A stretch of 8,355 nt of DNA from Acidobacteriota bacterium (GTDB lineage Bacteria > Acidobacteriota > Terriglobia > UBA7540). Where the stretch lies: assembly GCA_021789565.1 (NCBI GenBank), contig JAJYJL010000274.1, positions 1 to 8,355 on the forward strand, written 5' to 3'. The position numbers were made by a program, and so were the translations under genes. Shown here one piece after another: positions 1 to 6,301 of the stretch; the first letter of the stretch is position 1, and every line of letters starts with the position of its first letter. The notes below the pieces were generated by a model. It was not told the origin of the DNA. It worked only from the letters and a program-made list of their open reading frames with translations, and searched no databases.

Positions 1-1629
1 GAGGCTTACAAAATCAACCCGCGTTCGTGACTGATCGATCACGGACTCGCTCCCGGCCGCGCCCGCCAGCAAAGTCACGCGCACCCACCCGATGTTTGTT
101 GTGTAATTTCCCACCGGCAACGTTGCGTGGATGGCCCCCTCTTTTTCCTGGGAGCCCGTTTCCGTTGCCGACCCGATCAGCCGCTGGCGATTGTCGAGCA
201 GGTCGATGCGAACTTTTGCCGGTCCGTTTCCCTGCCTTCGCACGGTGACGTGCAGCGGGTCGCCCAGCGTGTAAAACTTTTTGTCCGTGACGATGGAAAT
301 AATCTTGTCCGTCTGAGGGACTGCAAAGGACACTGAGCCCCAGGCATAACGCTTGCCCCCAGCGGAAAGAATGACGTCAACGTCGTTGCGCCCGGCAGAA
401 CCCGCGCCGGGCAAGTCCAGTGCGATCCTGTTGCGACCGCGCTTCAGGCGCACCGTCGTATTGAGGCTTCCTTCGCCGTCGCCCCATTGATTAACAAGTT
501 CCACCGAAATTTCGGCTTGCCTGACCGCCGTGCGATTCTCGAATTCGACAGCAAGCTTCCTTTCGCCGTGCCTGGAATTTTCCACGCGCAATGGCAGAAG
601 ATCGATCTGCGGCTCCTGGCCGGAGGCCCATAGAATGGACCGGCCAAGCAACGAATAAAAATATTCCCACCAGTGGTCGTTCTGCTTGCCCAGGAAGCTC
701 CAGTCGATGTCGGGGGATAGCCCATGGTTCAAGTAGCCGAGAGCTACGACCCTGCCTTTCCCGTATGTTTTAGTGGCCACAATCGGCTCGCCGTCCGGCC
801 CTGCAACCAGTAGCTTCGAACCCGGTCCAAGCCGATATTTATAATGCTTCAGGTAATCAGCCGGGAAAGAATCAAAGGGAACATTGTCCGTGATAAAGCT
901 TTGCGCCAGGGCCTTCCAGGGCCCGCTCGTAATGGCGGCGGGAACGACCTGCAATTGCCCATGGCTGTCCAATCGGTCAGAGAGACAATCGATCAGAGGC
1001 GAGACTTCCCACAACTTTCCGCCGGGCGCGACGGCAAAATCGGGCGCGTGGATGTTGAGCGGCGGCGTCACCTTCGGCTCGCCGGGCGCAGGAATCCCCG
1101 TGGTGGGATGAATCAGCACCAGCCCGGTGCCCTCTCGGACGCGCTTCAAAACCGCGTCTCGGACGTCCTCTGGCAGGCGGTTCCAGCCAAACAGGCTGGG
1201 AAGGACAATCACATCGTAATGCGTGCTTCCTGCAAGGTCCTCAGCCAGGTACTTATAGACCAGCTTGTAAGTGCGGGCCTCATAGTCCTTCCCGGTTCCT
1301 ACGGTCCAGGTGTTCACATCCCACGCGCTGTCAATCATCACGGTGTCATAGGTGATGGGAAAGCGCTCAGCCAATTCCACAAGAGTTCGTCCCTCGCTGA
1401 CGCTGGGGACTATGAGGGCATGGACCGCCTTTCCGCCCCACGGGCGGGCCCAGGCCACGTGCGGCGTCTCGACTGAAAGCGTGAACGGGGCGTCCACCCT
1501 CTTGTCCTGCGCTGCGGGCGAACCAGCTCCCATCATCGGGCAATTGGTTCCGGTCCACACGGCGCACAGGATAAGAAACGCCCCGGCATAAGTCCGGCGG
1601 GCTAGCGAGACTGAAATCAGATGTTTCAT
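1..1629 (-). CDS. Secreted protein with class I glutamine amidotransferase-like domain and beta-sandwich C-terminal regions (3' end outside window)
   Basis: An open frame of 543 codons runs from the ATG at 1629 off the left edge without a stop, so the C-terminus is missing. An in-frame TGA two codons upstream (1633-1635) limits the start. The ribosome site is weak (GGTGATG). Residues 1-40 look like a signal peptide: basic start, hydrophobic GAFLILCAVW near 16-25, then a small-residue stretch ending in PAAQD. Residues about 66-180 alternate strands and helices (HALIVPS, DTVMIDSAW, YDVIVLPS, GTGLVLIHPTTG) as in ThuA or trimerisation-type class I amidotransferase folds. I see no nucleophile Cys in that region, so a non-catalytic role is likely. 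Later residues carry a GEPIVATKTYGKGRVVALGY segment typical of such folds, then Ig-like strands including FYTLGDPLHVTV, which resembles the macroglobulin-type YxPGD motif. It probably acts in the periplasm or at the cell surface; substrate and pathway are unknown. The gene has no visible link to the genes on the right, being separated by a 510-bp non-coding region. Confidence 0.8.
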   Translation of the reverse strand, partial: MKHLISVSLARRTYAGAFLILCAVWTGTNCPMMGAGSPAAQDKRVDAPFTLSVETPHVAWARPWGGKAVHALIVPSVSEGRTLVELAERFPITYDTVMIDSAWDVNTWTVGTGKDYEARTYKLVYKYLAEDLAGSTHYDVIVLPSLFGWNRLPEDVRDAVLKRVREGTGLVLIHPTTGIPAPGEPKVTPPLNIHAPDFAVAPGGKLWEVSPLIDCLSDRLDSHGQLQVVPAAITSGPWKALAQSFITDNVPFDSFPADYLKHYKYRLGPGSKLLVAGPDGEPIVATKTYGKGRVVALGYLNHGLSPDIDWSFLGKQNDHWWEYFYSLLGRSILWASGQEPQIDLLPLRVENSRHGERKLAVEFENRTAVRQAEISVELVNQWGDGEGSLNTTVRLKRGRNRIALDLPGAGSAGRNDVDVILSAGGKRYAWGSVSFAVPQTDKIISIVTDKKFYTLGDPLHVTVRRQGNGPAKVRIDLLDNRQRLIGSATETGSQEKEGAIHATLPVGNYTTNIGWVRVTLLAGAAGSESVIDQSRTRVDFVSL

Positions 1630-1767
1630 TTTTCATCACCGGAAGGAGTATCGGAGTCTCATTTTAATAAGGAACGGTAGAGATTACACCCCCGGCCCCG
1701 AGAGGTGCAAGATGACTTTTCCGTTGCTACACCGTCAATACCGCGGGGACACGTTACCTCTTGGTTT

Positions 1768-1793
1768 TACCGAAGATTACAAAATAAAGTGAC
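1768..1793. repeat. Left 26-bp terminal inverted repeat of the MITE-like element
   Basis: This arm is intact. It pairs base for base with 1867-1885 joined to 2106-2112. The next bases outward (T at 1767 against G at 2113) and inward (A at 1794 against C at 1866) do not pair, so the arm ends are sharp. Confidence 0.8.
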
Positions 1794-1866
1794 ATTGGTC
1801 TTCTGTAGCGGCATTCTATGAGCGCCGAAAGACCGGTGCCTGTAGTCCGCCGCTACAATATGGGTC

Positions 1867-1885
1867 GTCACTTTATTTTGTAATC
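1867..1885. repeat. Inner 19 bp of the right terminal inverted repeat
   Basis: GTCACTTTATTTTGTAATC is the exact reverse complement of 1775-1793. Its last five bases (TAATC, 1881-1885) are the left copy of the direct repeat flanking the insertion. Confidence 0.85.
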
Positions 1886-2100
1886 CTGATTAAGTTGGTC
1901 CAGTGGGTGGGCGTATTTCTGAACTTATCCCGCGCAGGCCGGAGAACGTGTGAGGATCGCCGGGCGTTATCGCGCCGCGCAAAACGGAATGGATATTGGG
2001 CAGGGAGGCCACTCGGCGCCGGTCCGTCAATCAGCAATCCACGATGCTGTTCCGTGGCAGAACCTGAACAGTCCAAAGGCATCGCGTGTATCAATACACC
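1886..2100. mobile_element. 215-bp insertion of unknown origin with TAATC flanking duplication
   Basis: This segment lies exactly between two TAATC copies (1881-1885 and 2101-2105) and breaks the right arm of the MITE-like element. That is the pattern left by transposition with a 5-bp target duplication. I find no terminal inverted repeats: the ends read CTGATTAAG and AATACACC. A small hairpin, GTGTA-TCAA-TACAC, occupies 2086-2099, one base from the right junction. Open frames on both strands run through it but are not recognisable. It could be a decayed insertion sequence, a small non-autonomous element or a repair product. Confidence 0.5.
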
Positions 2101-2139
2101 TAATCTTCGGTAGTTGAGGCCGGACTCTGAACTCTTACC

Positions 2140-2313
2140 CTACCGGATGTGTCCGGTGTCCACAAGGGCGCTGGGGGGATTCAACGTGGAAAGGCGGTCC
2201 TCGATGAACTTTCTGTAGAACTTGAGCCTGGCCTTCAGGAAAAAGAATGTGGTAGCCGTTCCCGCGCCAAACCCAACCAGGGATGCCGCCAGCAGGAGAC
2301 TCCAATTGACCAT
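2140..2313 (-). CDS. Small single-pass membrane protein (57 aa), function unknown
   Basis: The ATG at 2313 is preceded by GGAG ten bases upstream (GGAGTAAAAGACGA). A longer in-frame start at 2421 has no ribosome site and adds an unconvincing Pro/Gln/Cys-containing leader, so I prefer the short form. The protein begins MVNWSLLL, has one hydrophobic span at about residues 4-25 with a G/A-rich face (LVGFGAGTATTFFFL), then a basic and aromatic stretch (KARLKFYRKFIEDRL) and a polar tail. By the positive-inside rule the tail should be cytoplasmic. It lies 186 nt downstream of the receiver-domain gene on the same strand and may share its transcript. I do not recognise a family. A real but unassigned small protein is likeliest; a chance frame is not excluded. 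Confidence 0.5.
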   Translation of the reverse strand: MVNWSLLLAASLVGFGAGTATTFFFLKARLKFYRKFIEDRLSTLNPPSALVDTGHIR

Positions 2314-2499
2314 TCGTCTTTTACTCCATCTGCTCTTGGTCAGCCTTTCTTGCAAGGACTTGACCCTGAAGTCAACGCAGGCATTCATGGGTTGTGGCGC
2401 CTGCGCTGACACCTTCAGCATCCCACGAGCAAGCTACCTGAACATTTCAAACACTCATCGACAACACAAAACGGGCACAACGTACCGTGCGGGTCTATT

Positions 2500-2955
2500 T
2501 CAATTCACGGACAAAGAGGCATCGTGCCCGGACTCATCGTCCCTGAATACACGTTCGATTTCAGCCAGCAGGTCCTGGCACAAGCGGTCTTTTATGACAA
2601 AACCATCCGCGCCGCCTTGCCTGCATGCCTGAAGCATTTCATCGCCATGCATGAAGGTGACGACAATAATCCTGACGTCCGACATGCGCTCACGAATCAG
2701 GCGAGTCGCGCTCAGTCCATCGAGTTTCGGCATCTGCAAATCCATCAGGATCAAATCAGGCTGTAAATCCCTGGCCTGTTGCACGCCTTCCTCGCCGTCA
2801 CCGGCAATACCCACGAGTTGAATCCCCTTCGACTTTTCCAGCAGCACTCGAATGGCGCCAACCGCGATCGGCGAATCATCCACAACGAGAGTGCGAATCG
2901 GCTTCTTGGGGTGCTTGTATACACGCAAAACATTACTTACGTCTGAGTCGTTCAC
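2500..2955 (-). CDS. Stand-alone receiver-domain response regulator (CheY-like, no output domain)
   Basis: The 151-residue product is a single phosphoacceptor domain. The acidic pair is D26-D27 (VVDDSP), the phosphorylation site D72 (LILMDLQMP), the switch Thr T100 (VVTF) and the conserved Lys K122 (FVIKD). The domain spans about residues 20-140 and is preceded by about 19 unstructured residues; the 30-residue tail has no DNA-binding or enzymatic domain. The start is GTG with AAGGAG four bases upstream, slightly close. The sequence most resembles receivers of the NarL/FixJ group (RIIVVTFMHGDEMLQACRQG). It probably acts as a phosphate sink or by contacting a partner protein in the cytoplasm. 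It lies downstream of the tad genes on the same strand but has its own candidate promoter at 3043-3071. The partner kinase is not proven; the triple-PAS kinase in this window is one candidate. Confidence 0.9.
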   Translation of the reverse strand: MNDSDVSNVLRVYKHPKKPIRTLVVDDSPIAVGAIRVLLEKSKGIQLVGIAGDGEEGVQQARDLQPDLILMDLQMPKLDGLSATRLIRERMSDVRIIVVTFMHGDEMLQACRQGGADGFVIKDRLCQDLLAEIERVFRDDESGHDASLSVN

Positions 2956-2956
2956 G

Positions 2957-3004
2957 TCACTCCTTATCCTGCTGATCCACTTTCCAGTGGGGCATCTGAG
3001 TCAT
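2957..3004 (-). other. Possible 15-codon upstream ORF (leader) of the receiver gene
   Basis: ATG at 3004 opens MTQMPHWKVDQQDKE and stops at TGA 2957-2959, one base before the GTG of the receiver gene. The receiver's ribosome site AAGGAG lies inside the last codons of this frame. Its ATG overlaps the TGA of a preceding 6-codon frame as ATGA. This geometry would allow translational coupling. The peptide has no known family and the arrangement could be chance. Confidence 0.3.
2977..2990 (-). promoter_or_regulatory. Small hairpin in the leader of the receiver gene
   Basis: In the transcript, CCACT-GGAA-AGTGG forms a perfect 5-bp stem with a GNRA-class tetraloop, about 12 bases upstream of the AAGGAG ribosome site. 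It lies within the second leader frame. No U-tract follows, so it is not a terminator. A regulatory role is inference. Confidence 0.3.
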
Positions 3005-3021
3005 GTTTTCACAACCCTCAT
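3001..3021 (-). other. Possible 6-codon upstream ORF with strong ribosome site
   Basis: ATG at 3021 encodes MRVVKT and ends in TGA. It is directly preceded by GGGGAGGGGGAGA, the best ribosome-binding site in this leader. Its stop overlaps the ATG of the next small frame. It lies just downstream of the candidate promoter. Confidence 0.28.
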
Positions 3022-3042
3022 TCTCCCCCTCCCCACGGGTGC

Positions 3043-3071
3043 AGTATAAGCGCCGTACCGGCCAGGGACAA
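3043..3071 (-). promoter_or_regulatory. Candidate sigma-70-type promoter for the receiver-domain gene
   Basis: On the minus strand TTGTCC (3066-3071) and TATACT (3043-3048) are separated by exactly 17 bases. The -10 box matches the TATAAT consensus at five of six positions and the -35 box matches TTGACA at four of six. Transcription would start near 3035, giving a leader of about 80 nt before the GTG at 2955. Confidence 0.5.
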
Positions 3072-3154
3072 TCTCCGACCAGGATCGTCATGAGAAATTC
3101 CGCTGGCCGACAAGCCATCAGTGACACGTGCAGGACCCTTCTTCCCCGGACGCG

Positions 3155-3586
3155 CTACTGTGAAATGACCATCTGCGAAGCCTCGCTCAAGGTTATCCCG
3201 TAATTCGGGACAAGCGGATTCCTGAATCGGAAATTGTCGCTCACCTGGATTCGGACCGTGCTGCCAGGCTGGTCATCGGGGCTCCACGTTGTGGTAACCG
3301 TCAGGCTGTTGGGATCAATACCCAGTGGCGCTCTCGACTTGACATAGTTCGCAATATCGTTTGCCGTCACCGGATCTGTGCTTGACGATCCCCGCACAAT
3401 GGCGTAACGCGTGGCTTCGCAGGCGGCGTTGCTCACAAAATGATAGGTGTACAATGCGCGTCCGAAGTCCATCACGCCAAACACAAACATGAAGAACACC
3501 ACCATAACCAGGCCGAATTCCAACAGGCCGGTTCCCAGGTCATTCAATCTTCCTGCACGAGTCTCACTAACTTTATTCCCTTTCAT
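3155..3586 (-). CDS. TadE-family pseudopilin-like protein
   Basis: The 143-residue frame starts at ATG 3586 behind a GGGAGGGGGG ribosome site; a longer frame to 3655 has no better signal. A short basic leader (KVSETRAGRLNDLG) is followed by one hydrophobic segment at about residues 19-40 (LLEFGLVMVVFFMFVFGVMDFGRALY), the TadE-like N-terminal pattern. G18 followed by TGLLE puts Glu23 at +5, as expected for a class III prepilin site cut by a TadV-type peptidase. The rest is a periplasmic domain containing ATRYAIVRGSSS, common in TadE-like proteins, and ending in MVISQ. TadE-type pseudopilins help initiate or control assembly of Flp pili at the inner membrane. The gene is third in the tad cluster, 95 nt after the previous one. 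Confidence 0.82.
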   Translation of the reverse strand: MKGNKVSETRAGRLNDLGTGLLEFGLVMVVFFMFVFGVMDFGRALYTYHFVSNAACEATRYAIVRGSSSTDPVTANDIANYVKSRAPLGIDPNSLTVTTTWSPDDQPGSTVRIQVSDNFRFRNPLVPNYGITLSEASQMVISQ

Positions 3587-3681
3587 AACGGTCCCCCCTC
3601 CCTCTTTTAATACGTTGTTAACATTTCGGTCCGATTGCGAACAGCGCGCCCCCACGAACCGCTCGCAACCTTTGCGTCCTG

Positions 3682-4167
3682 CTACTGACTTACACGCATG
3701 ATCTTCTCTCCCTTGACCGTAAATGACTTTGGAAACTCGTAATAACCAAACATACTCGGGAGTTGAACCTGCGTGTCAACCTTGACGTATTCAATGATCC
3801 GGCTACCCAAACAATCCGATGGCTCGCAGGTGGAGCTTGTACCATCGGCACAGGTGCAGTAATGGCTCGGCGTGACCTGCAGGTTTGGAAACGCCGACGC
3901 GTCAGCTATGGCAGCCTGGATGATCTGTGTGTTGCTTGAGGCTGTTACCCTGTTCTGAGCGGCGTATTGGACGCCGGCGTTGGCTGCATGGCTCACCACA
4001 ATGCTTGCGTTGGCCAAGCGACCGATCTCCGCGATGCCCAGCAACAAGAGTGTTGCCACTGGAAGCAGAATCGAAAGCTCCACCAGAGCCTGGCCGGAAT
4101 CGGACTTAATTCCCAACCGTCGGATAATAAGTTCTTCTTGAATCCAGGATCTGAATCTATTCGGCAT
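3682..4167 (-). CDS. TadE-family pseudopilin-like protein with a four-cysteine loop
   Basis: The start ATG at 4167 has GGGAG eight bases upstream. The 161-residue product has a 24-residue hydrophilic leader, then SGQALVELSILLPVATLLLL, with G25 as the likely prepilin cleavage point and Glu30 at +5. The hydrophobic helix covers about residues 27-46 and continues into IGRLANASIVVSHAANAGVQYAAQ, the usual TadE helix extension. The periplasmic part has four closely spaced cysteines (C104, C106, C114, C119), which could form two disulfides or bind a metal; that is not a general TadE feature. It starts 26 nt after the tadG-like stop, so the two are almost certainly cotranscribed. It could equally be called TadF-like; the sequence does not settle this. 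Confidence 0.85.
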   Translation of the reverse strand: MPNRFRSWIQEELIIRRLGIKSDSGQALVELSILLPVATLLLLGIAEIGRLANASIVVSHAANAGVQYAAQNRVTASSNTQIIQAAIADASAFPNLQVTPSHYCTCADGTSSTCEPSDCLGSRIIEYVKVDTQVQLPSMFGYYEFPKSFTVKGEKIMRVSQ

Positions 4168-4193
4168 TGTTAATCTCCCACTCCGTTTTCTGA

Positions 4194-5420
4194 TTACTCT
4201 GAAAGAATGGCGCTATGGATCGGCGATTCGCCATTCGGAAGTACTTCATAAGTGTCGTTAATAATGGTGGTGTTCGAGATTTTCACCGTATCGGCAATCA
4301 GAATCGTGTACAGTGCGCTCGTGCTGCTGCCGGCATAAGTGAGGTTTGTGGTTGGGAAGTAAAGCGTCCCGGTAATATTCGTGCCGCTGCCGCCGGCTAT
4401 ATTACTGTCCGCGGCGGAGGAACTTGAAGTTACTGACCGGTCCTGGAAAAACAGGACGGACGCGTACTGGCCTGTGGCAGGCGCAATCAACTGGCTGCTG
4501 GTGCCGCCCGTGATTGATATGCCCTTGAATGAGCTGGATGTGCCGGTAACGTAGAAAGTAACTCCGTTGGCCTGGACATTGGCGCCGCCGCTGACGTTCA
4601 TGCCGCCGCCATTGATGATGTAAGTGCCCGGGCTAAAGGTAACGTTGGTTGAACCGCCGCTGATATTGATGCCTCCGCAATAAACCCCCGGATTGAGCAT
4701 TGGCGTCCCGCTGCTGATGGAAACGCTCTGATAATCGCATGAACCCACTGTGGGCGGCTGCAAATAGGCCAGCGGATCGCTGAATCCGGCGATCCCGCTG
4801 ACCGGCGTGGGGGTAGGCACGCAGGACGAGTTGTTCTTGAACGCTCCGACAACGCCGATAAACTTTGCCGAAAGGCACCCGCTACCGTTTTGTACCAGTG
4901 CCGCCGTGGAGTTATTGGAGTTGTCCAGGATGCCGCACCTGGCGGTCAGGTCGGAATTCCCATTTACTGTAAATGCGCTGGATTCAGTGGGGTTCAGTGC
5001 GTAGATGCAACCGCCGGAGATCCCGGAGTATGCCACAGAGCGCGTGCTGACCATCGCGGAGTTCACACCCAGCAGCTTCATGAAAAACGTCGGCTGCTGC
5101 TGCGCGATCAGCACCTCCACATAGTTGGCGTTGCCTTGATTTGGCCCGCTCACCGGTGGATTGTTGACCGTAATGCTCGTACTGTTAACACCGTTTGTAA
5201 ACCCGTTGATTGCCGCGTCGGCATCGGCCGCTGAGGTAACGCCCCCATAACCTACCTCGGCTGCGCCGGCCAGGGCAGCGCTGTCGGTGGCAGCCTGCAT
5301 TTGCCGCCGCATGTATCGAAGATATCCCATGTCGATGCCCAATCCGGCAAAGCCACACAGGACAATCATCGAAAGTGCCATCAGGAGCAGGGCTTGCCCT
5401 GCATCACTCCTTCGCTTCAT
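4194..5420 (-). CDS. TadG-like pilus assembly protein with Gly/Ser/Asn-rich C-terminal domain
   Basis: ATG at 5420 follows GGGAGGGGAAA, a strong ribosome site; an in-frame start at 5498 lacks one. The 408-residue product opens MKRRSDAGQALLLMALSMIV, a single membrane span at about residues 9-30, followed by IDMGYLRYMRRQMQAATDSA and LAGAAEV, the TadE/G-like N-terminal signature. Unlike the two smaller neighbours it has Leu13, not Glu, at the +5 position, so it is probably not a cleaved pseudopilin. From about residue 125 it is rich in Ser, Gly, Asn and Thr, with six cysteines and repeated short strands (INISGGSTNVTFSPGTYIINGGGMNVSGG is the core, about residues 245-275), suggesting a beta-helix-like extracytoplasmic domain. 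It is the first gene of the tad cluster and lies 217 nt downstream of the response regulator gene, whose product is a plausible controller. Confidence 0.85.
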   Translation of the reverse strand: MKRRSDAGQALLLMALSMIVLCGFAGLGIDMGYLRYMRRQMQAATDSAALAGAAEVGYGGVTSAADADAAINGFTNGVNSTSITVNNPPVSGPNQGNANYVEVLIAQQQPTFFMKLLGVNSAMVSTRSVAYSGISGGCIYALNPTESSAFTVNGNSDLTARCGILDNSNNSTAALVQNGSGCLSAKFIGVVGAFKNNSSCVPTPTPVSGIAGFSDPLAYLQPPTVGSCDYQSVSISSGTPMLNPGVYCGGINISGGSTNVTFSPGTYIINGGGMNVSGGANVQANGVTFYVTGTSSSFKGISITGGTSSQLIAPATGQYASVLFFQDRSVTSSSSAADSNIAGGSGTNITGTLYFPTTNLTYAGSSTSALYTILIADTVKISNTTIINDTYEVLPNGESPIHSAILSE

Positions 5421-5637
5421 TTTCCCCTCCCTCGTTGCTGCTCTCAAACCCTGATGGCGAGCATCTGTCTGCGCAGGTGTCTCTCCAGTTCGGGACAATC
5501 ACACTTTAAGGCCCACCTGAAATCGAGAAAATCGGCAGGTTTGTGTAGTTCTAAGGGGAATGATATGTAGATAGGGTAGGATTAATAACCGGCTGGTAAA
5601 CAGGCAGGCGGCCGGAGCCCATGCATAACAGGAAGGA
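5421..5637 (-). promoter_or_regulatory. Intergenic region between the response regulator and tadG, probable control region
   Basis: The 217-bp gap is the only sizeable spacer between the two-component operon and the tad genes, so the tad promoter probably lies here. I see no convincing -35/-10 pair. One candidate operator-like structure is an inverted pair ACCTG (5515-5519) and CAGGT (5536-5540) enclosing two copies of AAATCG (5521 region and 5528 region). A short GC-rich pairing CCGGC...GCCGG at 5589-5615 is followed on the minus strand by TTATTAAT and might be a weak terminator for the regulator operon. Confidence 0.3.
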
Positions 5638-6297
5638 TCAGGGCTCGATGATCTTGTTGCGGATGGCGTAGCGGACGATATCAGCCAGAGAGTGCAAATT
5701 GAGCTTGCGCATCAGGTTGGCGCGGTGGGTGTCCGCGGTTTTAGTGCTGATATCCAGCGCCGTGGCAATCTCTTTGCTCGTCTTGCCCTCGGCCAGCAAC
5801 TGGACGATCTGCCTCTCGCGAGAAGTCAGGCGGTCGCCGGCGGGAATGTCAACTTTGGCCGGTGCGTTCACGTGCCGGTACCCCTCCAGCACCATCTCCG
5901 CCACTTTTGAAGTGAAAAAGGGCCGATGCTCGCTGAGGGAGCGGACGGCGTTCACCAGGTCGCGCTTGGCGTCGGTTTTCAGGACATAACCTCGAGCCCC
6001 GGCCGCAAGCACTTCGCGAACCAGTTCGTCGCTTTCGTGCATGGTCAGGATGAGGACCTGGATTTCCGGAATCTGTTTCAGAATCAGTTTAGTCGCTTCA
6101 AGGCCGTTCAACTCCGGCATGCTGATGTCCAGCAGAACGACGTCGGGCCTTGCCTCCAGCGTCATTTGTACGGCCTCGGTCCCGTTCCGGGCCTCCGAAA
6201 CAACCATCCATCCTGCCTGCGATTCAACAATCGTCCGCACGCCCTGGCGCACAACCTCATGATCGTCGGCAACCAGGATTTTCAAGGGTTTTGTCAT
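5638..6297 (-). CDS. NarL/FixJ-family response regulator (receiver plus LuxR-type HTH)
   Basis: The 219-residue protein has a receiver domain at about residues 5-120 with D11-D12, phosphoacceptor D57 (VVLLDISMP), T85 and K107 (YVLKTD), all intact. A LuxR-type helix-turn-helix occupies about 155-212 (LTSRERQIVQLLAEGKTSKEIA, ISTKTADTHRANLMRKL), with the usual SREREV-like entry and recognition helix. Phosphorylation should promote dimerisation and DNA binding. ATG at 6297 lies 4 nt after the kinase stop, with GAAGGG just upstream, so the two are one operon and likely translationally coupled. The genes just downstream are the tad-type cluster, making them the nearest candidate targets; no binding site can be assigned from sequence alone. 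Confidence 0.94.
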   Translation of the reverse strand: MTKPLKILVADDHEVVRQGVRTIVESQAGWMVVSEARNGTEAVQMTLEARPDVVLLDISMPELNGLEATKLILKQIPEIQVLILTMHESDELVREVLAAGARGYVLKTDAKRDLVNAVRSLSEHRPFFTSKVAEMVLEGYRHVNAPAKVDIPAGDRLTSRERQIVQLLAEGKTSKEIATALDISTKTADTHRANLMRKLNLHSLADIVRYAIRNKIIEP

Positions 6298-6301
6298 CCC
6301 T

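Larger units (their letters stand above)
1768..2112. mobile_element. MITE-like element (about 125 bp) split by a 215-bp insertion
   Basis: The left arm 1768-1793 starts TACCGAAGATTA and continues through 1775-1793 (GATTACAAAATAAAGTGAC). The exact reverse complement of the inner 19 bp is at 1867-1885, and that of the outer 12 bp (TAATCTTCGGTA) is at 2101-2112. Removing 1886-2105, which takes out the insert and one copy of TAATC, restores an uninterrupted 26-bp right arm and a 125-bp element. Both ends are TA, the target duplicated by IS630/Tc1-mariner elements. Inside is a second inverted pair, TGTAGCGGC (1804-1812) and GCCGCTACA (1849-1857), so a single strand could fold into a long hairpin. 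No coding frame is credible. The perfect arms and the insert are seen directly; the MITE label and the IS630-type mobiliser are inference. The rest of the 1630-2139 gap shows no gene. Confidence 0.7.

Noticed and set aside
844..1476. 210-codon plus-strand open frame
   Set aside because: It lies wholly antisense to the 543-codon exported-protein frame, has biased low-quality composition and matches no family; a shadow of a GC-rich gene.
1640..1767. Promoter for the exported protein, for example TTGCAC-N18-TAATCT
   Set aside because: The -10 match is only three of six and several equally poor alternatives exist in the same stretch.
1895..2113. 72-codon plus-strand frame over the 215-bp insert
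   Set aside because: It crosses an insertion boundary and part of the inverted repeat, has no ribosome site, and the opposite strand is open too; composition gives no support for a protein.
2465..2495. GCAC/GTGC hairpin after the receiver gene as a terminator
   Set aside because: Only four pairs, with mismatching flanks; the following TTTTG is too short to support a rho-independent terminator.
3059..3109. CGGCCAG...CTGGCCG inverted repeat as a terminator for the tad genes
   Set aside because: The 7-bp stem has a 37-base loop and no T-tract. It also overlaps the candidate promoter of the receiver gene.
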